Source: Mucilaginibacter sp. SG564 (GTDB taxonomy: Bacteria > Bacteroidota > Bacteroidia > Sphingobacteriales > Sphingobacteriaceae). From it: a DNA stretch of 64,000 bases. The stretch lies in NCBI RefSeq assembly GCF_013149275.1, contig NZ_JABGNA010000006.1:124001-188000 (forward strand). The letters are read 5' to 3'. Both the position numbers and the translations under genes were made by a program. Of the stretch, positions 1 to 8,459 are shown in pieces (position 1 is the first letter of the stretch; the number at the start of each line of letters is the position of its first letter). The notes beneath the pieces were generated by a model that did not search any database, was not told where the DNA came from, and worked only from the letters and a program-made list of their open reading frames with translations.

Positions 1-266
1 TGCGAGGCCAGCAATTCATTCAGCTTCAGGTGGACGGCCTTGGAGTCTTTATTTTGCGATTTCTGGATAAGAAAGACCATCAGGAAAGTTATGATCGTCG
101 TGCCCGTATTAATGACGAGCTGCCATGTTTCCGAATAATGAAATAACGGTCCGGTAACAGCCCAAATGAGCACGGTTGATGTAGCGATGATAAATGCAGC
201 GGAACTTCCGGTGGCCGCTGTGGCCCAGTTACTGAAACGTTCGAATAAATTCTTACTTTTCTTCAT
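1..266 (-). CDS. Low-affinity iron permease family protein (partial, C-terminus outside window)
   Basis: Reading from the ATG at 266 gives MKKSKNLFERFSNWATAATG and then two hydrophobic segments (roughly residues 23-40 and 52-66), followed by a charged stretch that runs off the window edge. This matches the small two-helix membrane proteins of the low-affinity iron permease family, usually about 120-140 aa, so roughly two thirds is present. The start codon overlaps the stop of the upstream 738-aa gene (ATGA, 263-266), so the two are probably cotranscribed and translationally coupled. Iron transport itself is not proven for bacterial members; the name is by family similarity recalled from the pattern. 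Confidence 0.72.
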   Translation of the reverse strand, partial: MKKSKNLFERFSNWATAATGSSAAFIIATSTVLIWAVTGPLFHYSETWQLVINTGTTIITFLMVFLIQKSQNKDSKAVHLKLNELLAS

Positions 267-2479
267 TTGGTCTTCCAGTTAATATAAACTTCACTGTCAC
301 CGGGAATAGTAAATTCCAGGTGACCCTCTTTTGTTTTCCTACCTTTCGCCGGTTCTTTTCCCCCATTCAGCGTCACCGAAAAATCCGGCAGTTTACCTTT
401 ACCTGACTTAATCAACATCAGGCGGCAGTTAAGGCGCGCATCTCCCGCCAGCCTGAATCTGGCCGGACGGTGCTTTTTTGGCGAGAAGCCATAAGTGGGG
501 TAATCGGTATAGATCATAAAGGGCTCATCTTCCACCTGCATATAATGGCGTGGGAGGATACCGAAAGCATTTCCCGCACCGTAAACCTCTTGCCCAACTT
601 CGCCGGATTTCTCCCAGCCGTCATGCATATCCTCCAGCGCGATCCACAGGTTCGGGTCGACTTCAGCCGTCTTGACCTCGTCTGACAACATCGCCTTCGG
701 CAGCATCGTCGGATAGTAGTAAACCGCGCGTTCCACCAGGAACCGTATATATTCGGCCATCAGCAAACGCAGGGAAGGCAGAATATCGAGGCCTTCGGCG
801 TGCCGCAGGTAATCATGAAAGGCACAGAAGACTTCCTGCTCCTCGTAAACCGCCGTATAGGGCGCATCGTTCAGCGGGAACAGGGCAAAAAACGATGGAA
901 AATTTCGCCCGTAGCCATAATTGCAGTCCCAGAGTTTTACGTTCCTGAACACATTAGCCAGGCATAAATAACTGAGCTCTTTATATACTTCTTTTCGGGT
1001 GACCTTATACAGCCGTAATAAGGCACCTGCCGAGAAGGAGGTATTATTCGCCTGGTAGAATAAGTCAAAACCTAAACCTTGCAGTTTTAAAGCGCCTCTT
1101 TCAGCTTCGGCTAAATAACGTTTGTTGCCTGTCAGTTCCCAGGCCTGCAGCATTACATGTGCATACAAACCCGGCACATCCTTTTCACCGCCTTTTCCAG
1201 GTTGTGTTTCCGCTTTGATCACCTCGAGCGTGTCCATTTTATAAAACACCGGCCACCTGTAATTGAAATGGCGGGCCACCTTTATCGCGAATTCCAGCGA
1301 ATCCAGGAACAGTTTTTCGGCAGCTTTATCCCCTTTGAGCGCTAAGCGTGACAAGTTCAGCAGCGGGTGATGCAGATACCAGGAATCCATAACCATTGGC
1401 TTTTTGTGTTCTTCTTCGCCTTCCATCTTGTCGGCCACTTTAGGGTGCCAGCGCATGATCGTGCCAAGTTCCTCATTATAAAAAGCGGGCAGGCCTTCCT
1501 TGATCTTTTTCATCACTTCCAGCTGGCCATCGCTCCATTCTACATAATCCAGCAAAGGCAGGAGTACTGCCAGTTGTACCATGATCTCAGGTGGTGTTGC
1601 ATAATCACAGACATAAGCGTTCAGGTAATGATTCCCGTTCACCTGTGACCAGCAACCCGGGCTTTCGGTCAGGTCAGTTAAACCTTTTTGCAAAGTTTCC
1701 GGCCAGTTTTTATAAGTAGTAGCCGGTTTAGGCAATTGCAGATAAACTGCCGCTAATAAATCAAGATACTGGCGTACCATGGCTCCCTCATCTGCAGGTA
1801 CTTCTTCAGAAAAGACAATAAACGCGTCACTCAGGGCATAAGTTTTCCCTGCTTCCAATGGTTTATTTTTCAAAGTAGGAGGCAGGGCAAATCCAATTTC
1901 CGGCCATTCGCCACCCACCGTATCTCCGGCCGAGGTCTCGGTCTGCTGGTTATAGTCCGCCAGTGCGGTCAGATTCTGCAGGTAAAGCACAGAACCCGCC
2001 TTCGGTCGGGTCAGGCTAAAATAGAGCTGTCCGGAACGTGTGCCTACCTGGCTGACTTTGATCTTGCCTTCAGCCGGCTTATCGCTGCTTGCCGCACCGA
2101 GCGGCACGATATCCCGCGGCCAGAAAGGGAACAAGACCGGCGCTGCCGCTCTCAGTGTTGTCGTCAGGCGCAGCACGGAGATTTCTCCAGCCGGTAGCCG
2201 GACAACAGCCTCGTATTCGCCCATCAGGGAGGCGATCCGAAAAGTAATGTTTTGATCTTTCTCCAGGACCCTCCGGAGTTCCAGCTGATCGTTGGGTGAA
2301 TAAGCAAGCCGGAAAGCGATCCGGCTGCCTTTCGGCCAGACTACAACCATCCAGCAGGAGTCGTCAATCAGGTAAACTTTAAAGGAATATTCCGCCGCCT
2401 GCTGTTCATATACAACGGTCAGGTCAGGACTATTCAATTTTGAATTAACAGTCAAGAGCCAGGCTGAGGTCGCATTCAT
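263..2479 (-). CDS. Conserved hypothetical protein, 738 aa, probable helical-toroid (glycosidase-like) fold
   Basis: I do not recognise a named family. There is no signal peptide, so it is probably cytoplasmic. The first ~230 residues look beta-rich. From about residue 280 to 640 there are repeated helical pairs with many aromatic residues (for example WYLHHPLLNLSRLAL and GLYAHVMLQAWELTGNKRYL), the look of an (alpha/alpha)6 barrel as in six-hairpin glycosidases and epimerases. The C-terminal ~80 residues again look like a beta-sandwich. A carbohydrate-active role is inference only. It overlaps the iron-permease-like gene by 4 bp and diverges from the manganese catalase gene, so it belongs to the same stress-protein neighbourhood. 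Confidence 0.75.
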   Translation of the reverse strand: MNATSAWLLTVNSKLNSPDLTVVYEQQAAEYSFKVYLIDDSCWMVVVWPKGSRIAFRLAYSPNDQLELRRVLEKDQNITFRIASLMGEYEAVVRLPAGEISVLRLTTTLRAAAPVLFPFWPRDIVPLGAASSDKPAEGKIKVSQVGTRSGQLYFSLTRPKAGSVLYLQNLTALADYNQQTETSAGDTVGGEWPEIGFALPPTLKNKPLEAGKTYALSDAFIVFSEEVPADEGAMVRQYLDLLAAVYLQLPKPATTYKNWPETLQKGLTDLTESPGCWSQVNGNHYLNAYVCDYATPPEIMVQLAVLLPLLDYVEWSDGQLEVMKKIKEGLPAFYNEELGTIMRWHPKVADKMEGEEEHKKPMVMDSWYLHHPLLNLSRLALKGDKAAEKLFLDSLEFAIKVARHFNYRWPVFYKMDTLEVIKAETQPGKGGEKDVPGLYAHVMLQAWELTGNKRYLAEAERGALKLQGLGFDLFYQANNTSFSAGALLRLYKVTRKEVYKELSYLCLANVFRNVKLWDCNYGYGRNFPSFFALFPLNDAPYTAVYEEQEVFCAFHDYLRHAEGLDILPSLRLLMAEYIRFLVERAVYYYPTMLPKAMLSDEVKTAEVDPNLWIALEDMHDGWEKSGEVGQEVYGAGNAFGILPRHYMQVEDEPFMIYTDYPTYGFSPKKHRPARFRLAGDARLNCRLMLIKSGKGKLPDFSVTLNGGKEPAKGRKTKEGHLEFTIPGDSEVYINWKTK

Positions 2480-2674
2480 TGTAAAAAATAATTGTTAACA
2501 ATTGGTTTAATTACTCCCGTGAACGCTGCAGAAAGCGGCGAAAAAGTAGTACAACAACTTTTTTTGGTTAAATAATGTTTTAATATTTCTTATAAAATTA
2601 TTTAATTAATTAAAAACATAATATCAGCTCCTATAGTTTTATCAATATCCATTTACCTAAAAACAAATAATATT

Positions 2675-3622
2675 ATGTTTCATCATGTAAAAGATCTACA
2701 ATTCAACGCCCGGGTATCCCGTCCAGATCCGCGTTTTGCCAACTTGTTGCTGGAGCAGTTCGGCGGCGAAAACGGTGAGTTGGCCGCGGCCATGCAATAT
2801 TTCACCCAGGCCTTCGGCGCAAAAGTTCCGCATCCGGATAAATACGATATGCTGATGGATATCGCCACCGAAGAATTCAGTCACCTGGAAATCGTTGGCG
2901 CTACCATCCAGATGTTGCTGAAGGGCGTGAACGGCGAGCTCAAAAACGCCGCCGACAGCTCGGAGATTATGCAGGTATTAAACGGTAAGGCCGCTAAGGA
3001 AGATATTATCCACGCAGCTGTATTTGCCAATCCACAGTTCGGCATCATCACTGGCGGTGGCGTAACGCCACGCAACAGCCAGGGTATTCCCTGGTGTGCA
3101 TCCTACATCCACTCCAATGGCGACCTGACGGTTGATCTACGGAGCAACCTGGCTTCGGAATCACGGGCCAAGCTCGTTTACGAGCATTTGATGAAATTCA
3201 CCGATGATCCGTACATCCACGAAACCCTGTCCTTCCTGATGACCCGGGAGGTTACACACTATAAAATGTTTGAGGCAGCTTTGGACAGCATCCAGCCTAA
3301 TTTTCCGCCGGGGGTATTGGCTGCCGATCCCCGCTACCTGCAAAACGTTTACAACCTTTCCGACGGTACCGTTCGCGGGCCGTGGAATGAGGGTGAGATC
3401 AAAGGCATGGGCAAAGAATTTAATTACGTCGAAGACCCCATTACACAGGTACAGGAAACGGAAGGCCAAACGAAATTGCCTGATGATTTCAGCGCGGAAA
3501 TAAAAGAAAGCGAAAAACTCAATAAAGATATGAGCAAGGTCAAAAGCACTGAAGTAAAAAATGCAGAGCCTAAAGGTGTTGCCCAATGGAGCACCTACGG
3601 GGCAGAACCAGTACGGGCATAA
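2675..3622 (+). CDS. Manganese catalase family protein
   Basis: This 315-aa protein has the ferritin-like four-helix pattern of non-haem dimanganese catalases, which convert hydrogen peroxide to water and oxygen. Visible ligand motifs are NGELAAAMQYF (first Glu), ATEEFSHLEIV (Glu and His) and TREVTHYKMF (Glu and His of the later helices), plus the conserved PWCASYI region in the middle. The C-terminal tail, about the last 50 residues, is charged and Lys/Glu-rich, as is common in this family. It is the first gene of a plus-strand run whose next start overlaps its stop codon (TAATG). The upstream 195 bp is AT-rich and holds the divergent promoters. Confidence 0.95.
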   Translation: MFHHVKDLQFNARVSRPDPRFANLLLEQFGGENGELAAAMQYFTQAFGAKVPHPDKYDMLMDIATEEFSHLEIVGATIQMLLKGVNGELKNAADSSEIMQVLNGKAAKEDIIHAAVFANPQFGIITGGGVTPRNSQGIPWCASYIHSNGDLTVDLRSNLASESRAKLVYEHLMKFTDDPYIHETLSFLMTREVTHYKMFEAALDSIQPNFPPGVLAADPRYLQNVYNLSDGTVRGPWNEGEIKGMGKEFNYVEDPITQVQETEGQTKLPDDFSAEIKESEKLNKDMSKVKSTEVKNAEPKGVAQWSTYGAEPVRA

Positions 3623-3783
3623 TGGACGAGCACTTATTTTTATTTGGCCAGCGTGTACTGACGCCTTCAGGGGAAGGAGAAGTGATGGATACCATTGGCG
3701 ACAAGATCGTCGTCAAGCTGGATAACGGATCAACAGAAACTTTTCCCTCTGACGACGTACAGGATAATAGCAACGCAGGCTGA
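3622..3783 (+). CDS. Small hypothetical protein, 53 aa, SH3-barrel-like
   Basis: The ATG at 3622 shares its A with the TAA of the catalase gene, and its own TGA shares a base with the next ATG at 3783, so it is tightly embedded in the catalase operon. An in-frame ATG exists at 3586, but that would overlap the catalase gene by 37 bp. The protein (MDEHLFLFGQRVLTPSGEGE...) resembles short beta-barrel proteins carrying a GxGxV turn, with alternating hydrophobic residues (IGDKIVVKLDNGSTETFPSDDV). No function can be assigned. Its fixed position suggests coexpression with catalase. Confidence 0.7.
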   Translation: MDEHLFLFGQRVLTPSGEGEVMDTIGDKIVVKLDNGSTETFPSDDVQDNSNAG

Positions 3784-3977
3784 TGAACTCCAAAACACAT
3801 CAGATGAAAAATATCATTATTCCGGTGGCCATCTTCATGATAGCCACCTTATTCACCAGCTGCACCGCGATAGCGGGCATTTTTAAAGCCGGTGCGGCTG
3901 TGGGCATTCTTGCGGTTGTTATCGTGATCGCCGTCATTATCTGGATCATCTCGCTGTTCAGGGGGAAAAGCAACTAA
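3783..3977 (+). CDS. Small membrane protein with lipobox-like N-terminus, 64 aa
   Basis: The start overlaps the preceding stop by one base (TGATG). A second ATG at 3804 (MKNIIIPVAIFM) would remove seven polar residues and give a cleaner signal sequence, so the true start is uncertain. The segment ATLFTSC fits a lipoprotein signal peptidase site, followed by a second long hydrophobic stretch (about residues 36-58) and a basic tail RGKSN. It is a tiny envelope protein of unknown role. Such proteins are frequent beside general-stress genes in Bacteroidota; this is context, not proof. Confidence 0.7.
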   Translation: MNSKTHQMKNIIIPVAIFMIATLFTSCTAIAGIFKAGAAVGILAVVIVIAVIIWIISLFRGKSN

Positions 3978-3985
3978 GTAAAAAA

Positions 3986-4408
3986 ATGAAAGAGCACTTA
4001 CAACGTTTTAAAACTGCGCAGGACCGGGATTATGATACCGCGCTGGCGGAAATCAAAGACGGCCGCAAGCAAGGCCACTGGATGTGGTATATCTTCCCAC
4101 AGATTACAGGTTTGGGCATGACCGAAATGTCACGTTTTTACGCCATAAAAGATATAAAGGAGGCGGGAGACCTGCTGATGGACCCGGAACTCGGGCTGCG
4201 GCTGACGACTATATGTAAAGCGCTGCTGGAATTGGAAACAAATGACCCGCATGCTGTTTTCGGTAGCCCCGACCACCTCAAGCTTAAGTCGTCAATGACC
4301 CTATTTGATGCTGTGCCCGCGACCTTCCCGGTTTTTAGCCGTGTACTGGACAAGTTCTATCATGGCGAACGCGATGAAAGGACGCTGGAAATACTTGGTA
4401 TAAAATAA
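3986..4408 (+). CDS. DUF1810 domain-containing protein
   Basis: The 140-aa protein has the DUF1810 pattern: an N-terminal helix with RFKTAQDRDYDTALAEIKDGRKQGHW, then the signature HWMWYIFPQ at about residues 31-39, and the C-terminal MTLFDAV...FSRVLDKFYHGERDERTLEIL. The family is cytoplasmic, helical and of unknown biochemical function. It starts 8 bp after the small membrane protein gene and is likely the last member of the catalase operon or cotranscribed with the DUF4142 gene that follows. Confidence 0.9.
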   Translation: MKEHLQRFKTAQDRDYDTALAEIKDGRKQGHWMWYIFPQITGLGMTEMSRFYAIKDIKEAGDLLMDPELGLRLTTICKALLELETNDPHAVFGSPDHLKLKSSMTLFDAVPATFPVFSRVLDKFYHGERDERTLEILGIK

Positions 4409-4448
4409 CTTGACGATAAAAGAGATACAAATCAAAAAAATACCCACC

Positions 4449-5030
4449 ATGAAAAAGCTCCTATACATCAGCCTGATCGCAGGTGTCGCCTGTATGGTAC
4501 AGGCCTGCAGCGGCAACAAGGACAGCAAAGACAGCGCAGACAGCGCGAATACAGCAAAAGCCGATACGGCCAAAACGGATTCATCCGCATCAGCAGTCGA
4601 CAAGGACGATGCGAAATTTGCCGTGGCGGCAGCTAATGGCGGTATGGCGGAAGTCGAGCTCGGCACGCTCGCCCAGCAAAAAGCTGCCAACCAAAAAGTT
4701 AAAGATTTCGGTGGCATGATGGTCAGTGACCATAGCAAAGCCAACGAGGAAATGAAGGCCCTTGCAAAATCCAAAGGGATCATCTTGCCAACAACGATAG
4801 GTAGTGACGAACAAAAGGTGAAAGACAATCTTTCTTCAAAATCAGGCGCGGACTTTGATAAAGCCTATGTTGATAATATGATCGAAGATCACAAAAACGA
4901 CATCAAAGAATTTGAGGATGCCGCTAAAAACCTAAAGGACCAGGATTTGAAAGCATTTGCGGTGAAGACATTACCAACCTTAAAAATGCACCTAGACGCG
5001 GTCCAAAAGATCCATGACAGCATGAAATAA
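4449..5030 (+). CDS. DUF4142 domain-containing lipoprotein
   Basis: The start at 4449 is chosen over the in-frame start at 4410 because it gives a clean lipoprotein signal, MKKLLYISLIAG...VQAC, with Cys at about residue 20. A low-complexity Ala/Asp/Ser/Lys linker follows (about 22-55). Then comes the DUF4142 helical domain (GMAEVELGTLAQQKAANQKVKDFG, MVSDHSKANEEMKALA, DKAYVDNMIEDHKNDIKEFE), a four-helix, ferritin-like bundle of about 135 residues. It is predicted to be anchored in the envelope. DUF4142 proteins commonly sit with catalases and other stress genes, as here. A strong terminator follows immediately. Confidence 0.92.
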   Translation: MKKLLYISLIAGVACMVQACSGNKDSKDSADSANTAKADTAKTDSSASAVDKDDAKFAVAAANGGMAEVELGTLAQQKAANQKVKDFGGMMVSDHSKANEEMKALAKSKGIILPTTIGSDEQKVKDNLSSKSGADFDKAYVDNMIEDHKNDIKEFEDAAKNLKDQDLKAFAVKTLPTLKMHLDAVQKIHDSMK

Positions 5031-5039
5031 ACCATAGCG

Positions 5040-5067
5040 GGCCGCCTTTGTCAGGGCGGCCTTTTTT
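5040..5067 (+). terminator. Rho-independent terminator after the catalase/DUF4142 operon
   Basis: GGCCGCC (5040-5046) pairs perfectly with GGCGGCC (5055-5061) across an 8-nt loop and is followed by six T. It lies 10 bp after the DUF4142 stop. Confidence 0.92.
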
Positions 5068-5121
5068 ATTTTCCTGCGGTAGTTCCATGGTCTGCCACGT
5101 TGCTGAAAAGCTTATGATATG

Positions 5122-6207
5122 CTAATAGGAAACCAATTGTTCCAGTATTGCACTGATGGAAAAATGCGCGCCGCAAACGAACTCATCTGCCGCGCCATAA
5201 TACATCGTCAAGTGGTCACCATCAATCAGGTGCCCGTTAGTAAATACCACATGCCCAAAAAAGCCGCTTAATTCATATGGTTCCGTAGGCACCATAATGG
5301 GTTTAATGGTACGCGAAATGATCTTTGAAGGCTTATCAAGGTCCATGAGGAAAGCACCCAGGCAATATTGGTGCTCCGCATTGGCGCCGTGATAAATTGC
5401 CAGCCAACCCCGCCCGGTACGGATCGGTGCCGCCCCGGCACCGACGCGTGCGCTGTCCCAAAGGCCGGGCCGGGTCTTGATCAGGCATTGATGGTTCCCC
5501 CATTGCCTGCCGTCGGAAGATTCGGCCAGCCAGATATAATTGCCGCCAATCTCTTTGCTGCTCGGCCTGTGCAGGCAATAATACTTACCGTCGATGGTTT
5601 CTTCAAAGATGGCGCAGTCTTTATTATGCGGCGGCAGGATCATGCCCGCATTTTCAAAGTGTTGCCAATCTCTGGTGGTTTGCAAACCTACACCAACACC
5701 ACTATCAGATACTGCCGTATAGGTGAGATAATAAGTATCACCTATCTGGCTCACCCGGCAATCTTCGATGCCGAATCGTTCCAGGTAGCCCTGTCCAAAT
5801 ATGGGAGCATAGTCTCCCGGTTCGGTGAAATGCACACCATCATCACTAGATAATAAACGTAAATGTGAGATTGTGGTCAGGTAATCCAGGCCTTTATAAC
5901 TGATTACCCGAGCATCGATGGTGATCAGGTCGGGATCGTTTAATGGTACTTCGATGATCTCGGTATTCCCAGTCGCGTTCAGGGCGGGGAAAAATAGTAC
6001 GCCTTCCTTTTGCATAGCACCTTCTGCTACCCTGACCAGAAGCCATATTTTCCCCCCGTAACGGAATACGCCCGGATTCAGCAGACTAATGATTTGTAAA
6101 CCATTAGCGCTGGGCGCAAGATCTTTAGGTAATAACAAAGGATTTTCCGGGAAACGCTGGGCCAGATCCGTCAGGCTTTTTTCCGACTCATTGATGATCT
6201 GTAACAT
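5122..6207 (-). CDS. Glycoside hydrolase family 130 protein (mannoside phosphorylase/mannosidase type)
   Basis: This 361-aa protein without signal peptide carries the five-bladed beta-propeller pattern of GH130: LLNPGVFRYGGKIWLLVRVAEG, the GIEDCRV motif (about residue 148), NKDCAIFEE, WDSARVGAGAAPI and IYHGANAEHQYCLGAFLMDLDKPSKII. GH130 enzymes cleave beta-mannosides, many by phosphorolysis in the cytoplasm; which activity applies here cannot be decided by eye. Its start overlaps the end of the membrane-protein gene by 20 bp, making it the last gene of a three-gene minus-strand operon with the FAD/Rieske protein. GH130 genes beside catalase and DUF4142 genes suggest a stress or storage-glycan role (inference). 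Confidence 0.9.
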   Translation of the reverse strand: MLQIINESEKSLTDLAQRFPENPLLLPKDLAPSANGLQIISLLNPGVFRYGGKIWLLVRVAEGAMQKEGVLFFPALNATGNTEIIEVPLNDPDLITIDARVISYKGLDYLTTISHLRLLSSDDGVHFTEPGDYAPIFGQGYLERFGIEDCRVSQIGDTYYLTYTAVSDSGVGVGLQTTRDWQHFENAGMILPPHNKDCAIFEETIDGKYYCLHRPSSKEIGGNYIWLAESSDGRQWGNHQCLIKTRPGLWDSARVGAGAAPIRTGRGWLAIYHGANAEHQYCLGAFLMDLDKPSKIISRTIKPIMVPTEPYELSGFFGHVVFTNGHLIDGDHLTMYYGAADEFVCGAHFSISAILEQLVSY

Positions 6208-6652
6208 GATTTGTTCTTTTTACGATTTGGTAACCAATCCCGGCGAAGACTGCAAAGACAAGGTGAGCCGGAACGAGTTGCAGGTAATATTTATTAAAAC
6301 TTAACGAAGGTGGCAGCGGGTGCATTTTAAATGTGGTTTTCCAGACTGCTACTGCCAGCAAGCCACTTAAACCACCCAACCAAAGGTTCGTTTTCAGATC
6401 AGGTTTTAATTTCCCGCGCCGCCAAAGCTCCACATAGACTAGTGCAAAAAGCAGGCCTACCCCATAATGACCGAGCCAGCCTAAAGCCTGGCTCTGCTGC
6501 TTGTCCAGTTTCGGAATGAGACGGCCAGCCAGTTGTCCGAGGCGCTCCGGTTCGCTGAAGTTTTCGCCATCGGCCAGCGAAATGAGGTAGCTGAACAGGG
6601 TCATGAAAGTTGTACCGGTAATTCCGCTGGCTAATATTTCCTTAGTTTTCAT
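6188..6652 (-). CDS. Hypothetical integral membrane protein, 154 aa
   Basis: Four hydrophobic segments are visible (about residues 6-27, 61-79, 92-108 and 125-146), separated by short charged loops, giving a small helical membrane protein. The loop after the first helix (DGENFSEPERLGQLAGRLIP) suggests a periplasmic or cytosolic face of about 30 residues. I do not recognise a named family. Its start lies 11 bp inside the FAD/Rieske gene and its end overlaps GH130 by 20 bp, so translation is likely coupled through the operon. Confidence 0.8.
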   Translation of the reverse strand: MKTKEILASGITGTTFMTLFSYLISLADGENFSEPERLGQLAGRLIPKLDKQQSQALGWLGHYGVGLLFALVYVELWRRGKLKPDLKTNLWLGGLSGLLAVAVWKTTFKMHPLPPSLSFNKYYLQLVPAHLVFAVFAGIGYQIVKRTNHVTDHQ

Positions 6653-8189
6653 CGCTGCTAATCTTGATTAGGTTTTTGGTTGCCGGTCCTGTTAATACAT
6701 TTCCGTCAATATCATAACGTGCACCATGACAGGGACAGTCCCAGCTTTTTTCTTCGCCGTTCCAGTTCACGATACACGCGGCATGAGTGCAAACCGGGCT
6801 GAGCGCGTGGATAATTCCATGTTTATCCCGGTAGGCCGCGATCTTTTCACCGTCTACCTCAACGACCTTGCCGGTACCCGGCTGTAATCTTTTTAAGGAA
6901 TCGGTTTCATGTATACCTACGCGATCAGCTACAAAATGAAAGGCGACATCTGCATTCTCTTTAACAAATTCGCTGAACCCATCTATCGGTTTAATGCGGG
7001 AAGGACTGAACAAGTCCCGGTATCTATTGGGCCGTCTCCTGACCAAGTCGCTGAGTATTTTGCCGGCGATACTGCCCAGCATCATCCCGTTACCGTTATA
7101 GCCGGTTGCGCAGTAAATACCATCCGCCGCCAGCGGCATCTGTCCGATGTAAGGAAGGCCATCCACAGGTACATAATATTGTGATGACCAGCGGTATTTA
7201 ACCGACGACACGTTATAATATTTCCGGATGTATTTTTCCAGATCGGCAAAGGCTTTTTCCGGGTCGGCATGGCCCGTCTTATGATCATTACCACCGGCGA
7301 TCAAAAGTTTTTCACCGTCAATTACCTGTGTCCGGAAATAATGATAAGGTTCCTGCATATCGTAAACCAAGGCATCCGGATAAGTATCCGTTTTTAATTT
7401 CAGGCCCAGTACATAACTGCGGTAAGGGGCGCACTCAAAATTGAACAGGTTGATATTGGGCGGCATATGCGTAGCGTAAATCACCGTTTTTGCCCTGATA
7501 ACACCTGCTGGCGAATGCGCGATATGTACGCCATTATCAGTTTCGATACCGGTTACCAACGTATTTTCCAAAACTATACCACCTGCTTCCAGGTATGCTT
7601 TTTGTAAACCCTGCAAATATTTTAACGGGTGAAACTGTGCCTGCCTATCGAAAACCAGGGCCTTTAAATATTCTATCGGTGTCGGCGCTTCTTCCGTATA
7701 GTTTACAGGCACGCCTACTTTTAAGGCGCCGTTGTAGATATCGTCGAGTTGTTTGACCTCTTCCCCGGTTTCTGCATACAGGTATCCAGAATTGATTTCG
7801 TAATCGCAATCAATCTGGTAAGTATTAATATTGGATTTAATGGTACTGAAACCTTCGTTGATCGCATCTGCGAAAAGCTGCGCTCCTTCTTCGCCGAAAG
7901 CGCTCGCTGCTTCCGCATAAGTAGTATCCGCGAAGGTGTTGATGTGGGCGCTGGTCCCGCCGGTAGTTCCAAATCCCAGGTTATGCGCTTCGGCGATCAC
8001 TACTTTTTTTCCTCCTTTCTGAAGAAACAGTGCCGTGGTAATACCGGTAATGCCGCCACCTACGATCAGCGCATCATAAATGACGGTGGTATCAAATAAA
8101 GCTTTCGAAATTATAGTCGCTGCGCCATACTGCCAGGGAGCCCGCAGTGCTCCGTCGCGGGCTAATACGGCATTCGTTGTCTTTCCCAT
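6642..8189 (-). CDS. FAD-dependent oxidoreductase with C-terminal Rieske [2Fe-2S] domain
   Basis: The 515-aa protein joins two domains. Residues ~35-400 are a DAO-type flavoprotein: dinucleotide motif ALIVGGGITGITTALFLQ, FGTTGGTSAH after the second strand, and the C-terminal FAD motif GLPYIGQMPLAADGIYCATGYNGNGM. Residues ~425-515 are a Rieske domain with both ligand boxes, CTHAAC and CPCHGARYD. This architecture is known in Bacteroidota and Actinobacteria; substrate unknown, electron transfer between flavin and cluster assumed. There is no signal peptide. The N-terminal ~34 residues (MGKTTNAVLARDGALRAPWQ) precede the FAD domain and resemble a targeting-free extension found in this family. It is the first gene of the operon with the membrane protein and GH130. 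Confidence 0.93.
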   Translation of the reverse strand: MGKTTNAVLARDGALRAPWQYGAATIISKALFDTTVIYDALIVGGGITGITTALFLQKGGKKVVIAEAHNLGFGTTGGTSAHINTFADTTYAEAASAFGEEGAQLFADAINEGFSTIKSNINTYQIDCDYEINSGYLYAETGEEVKQLDDIYNGALKVGVPVNYTEEAPTPIEYLKALVFDRQAQFHPLKYLQGLQKAYLEAGGIVLENTLVTGIETDNGVHIAHSPAGVIRAKTVIYATHMPPNINLFNFECAPYRSYVLGLKLKTDTYPDALVYDMQEPYHYFRTQVIDGEKLLIAGGNDHKTGHADPEKAFADLEKYIRKYYNVSSVKYRWSSQYYVPVDGLPYIGQMPLAADGIYCATGYNGNGMMLGSIAGKILSDLVRRRPNRYRDLFSPSRIKPIDGFSEFVKENADVAFHFVADRVGIHETDSLKRLQPGTGKVVEVDGEKIAAYRDKHGIIHALSPVCTHAACIVNWNGEEKSWDCPCHGARYDIDGNVLTGPATKNLIKISSDEN

Positions 8190-8459
8190 AATTCTATTAC
8201 AAAAATCAGCATCACTCTGTTTGGCAATAGTTTACCTATTTATCAAACAAATCCGCTCATATCCGATCTTTTATAACTCGGCAACAATGGATGTCAGGGT
8301 CTACTCGTCCAGGCTAATATCTAATTGTTAAAAAATGTTAAAATTATTTGAATTTTTTTGGCGACTTTTTTTCTTTGAACCATCAATTTTTAAACATAGA
8401 ACCCATTATCGAAAAAAGCATTTTTTGAAAGCTATCATTTAAATTTTAGTTGTTAGATC

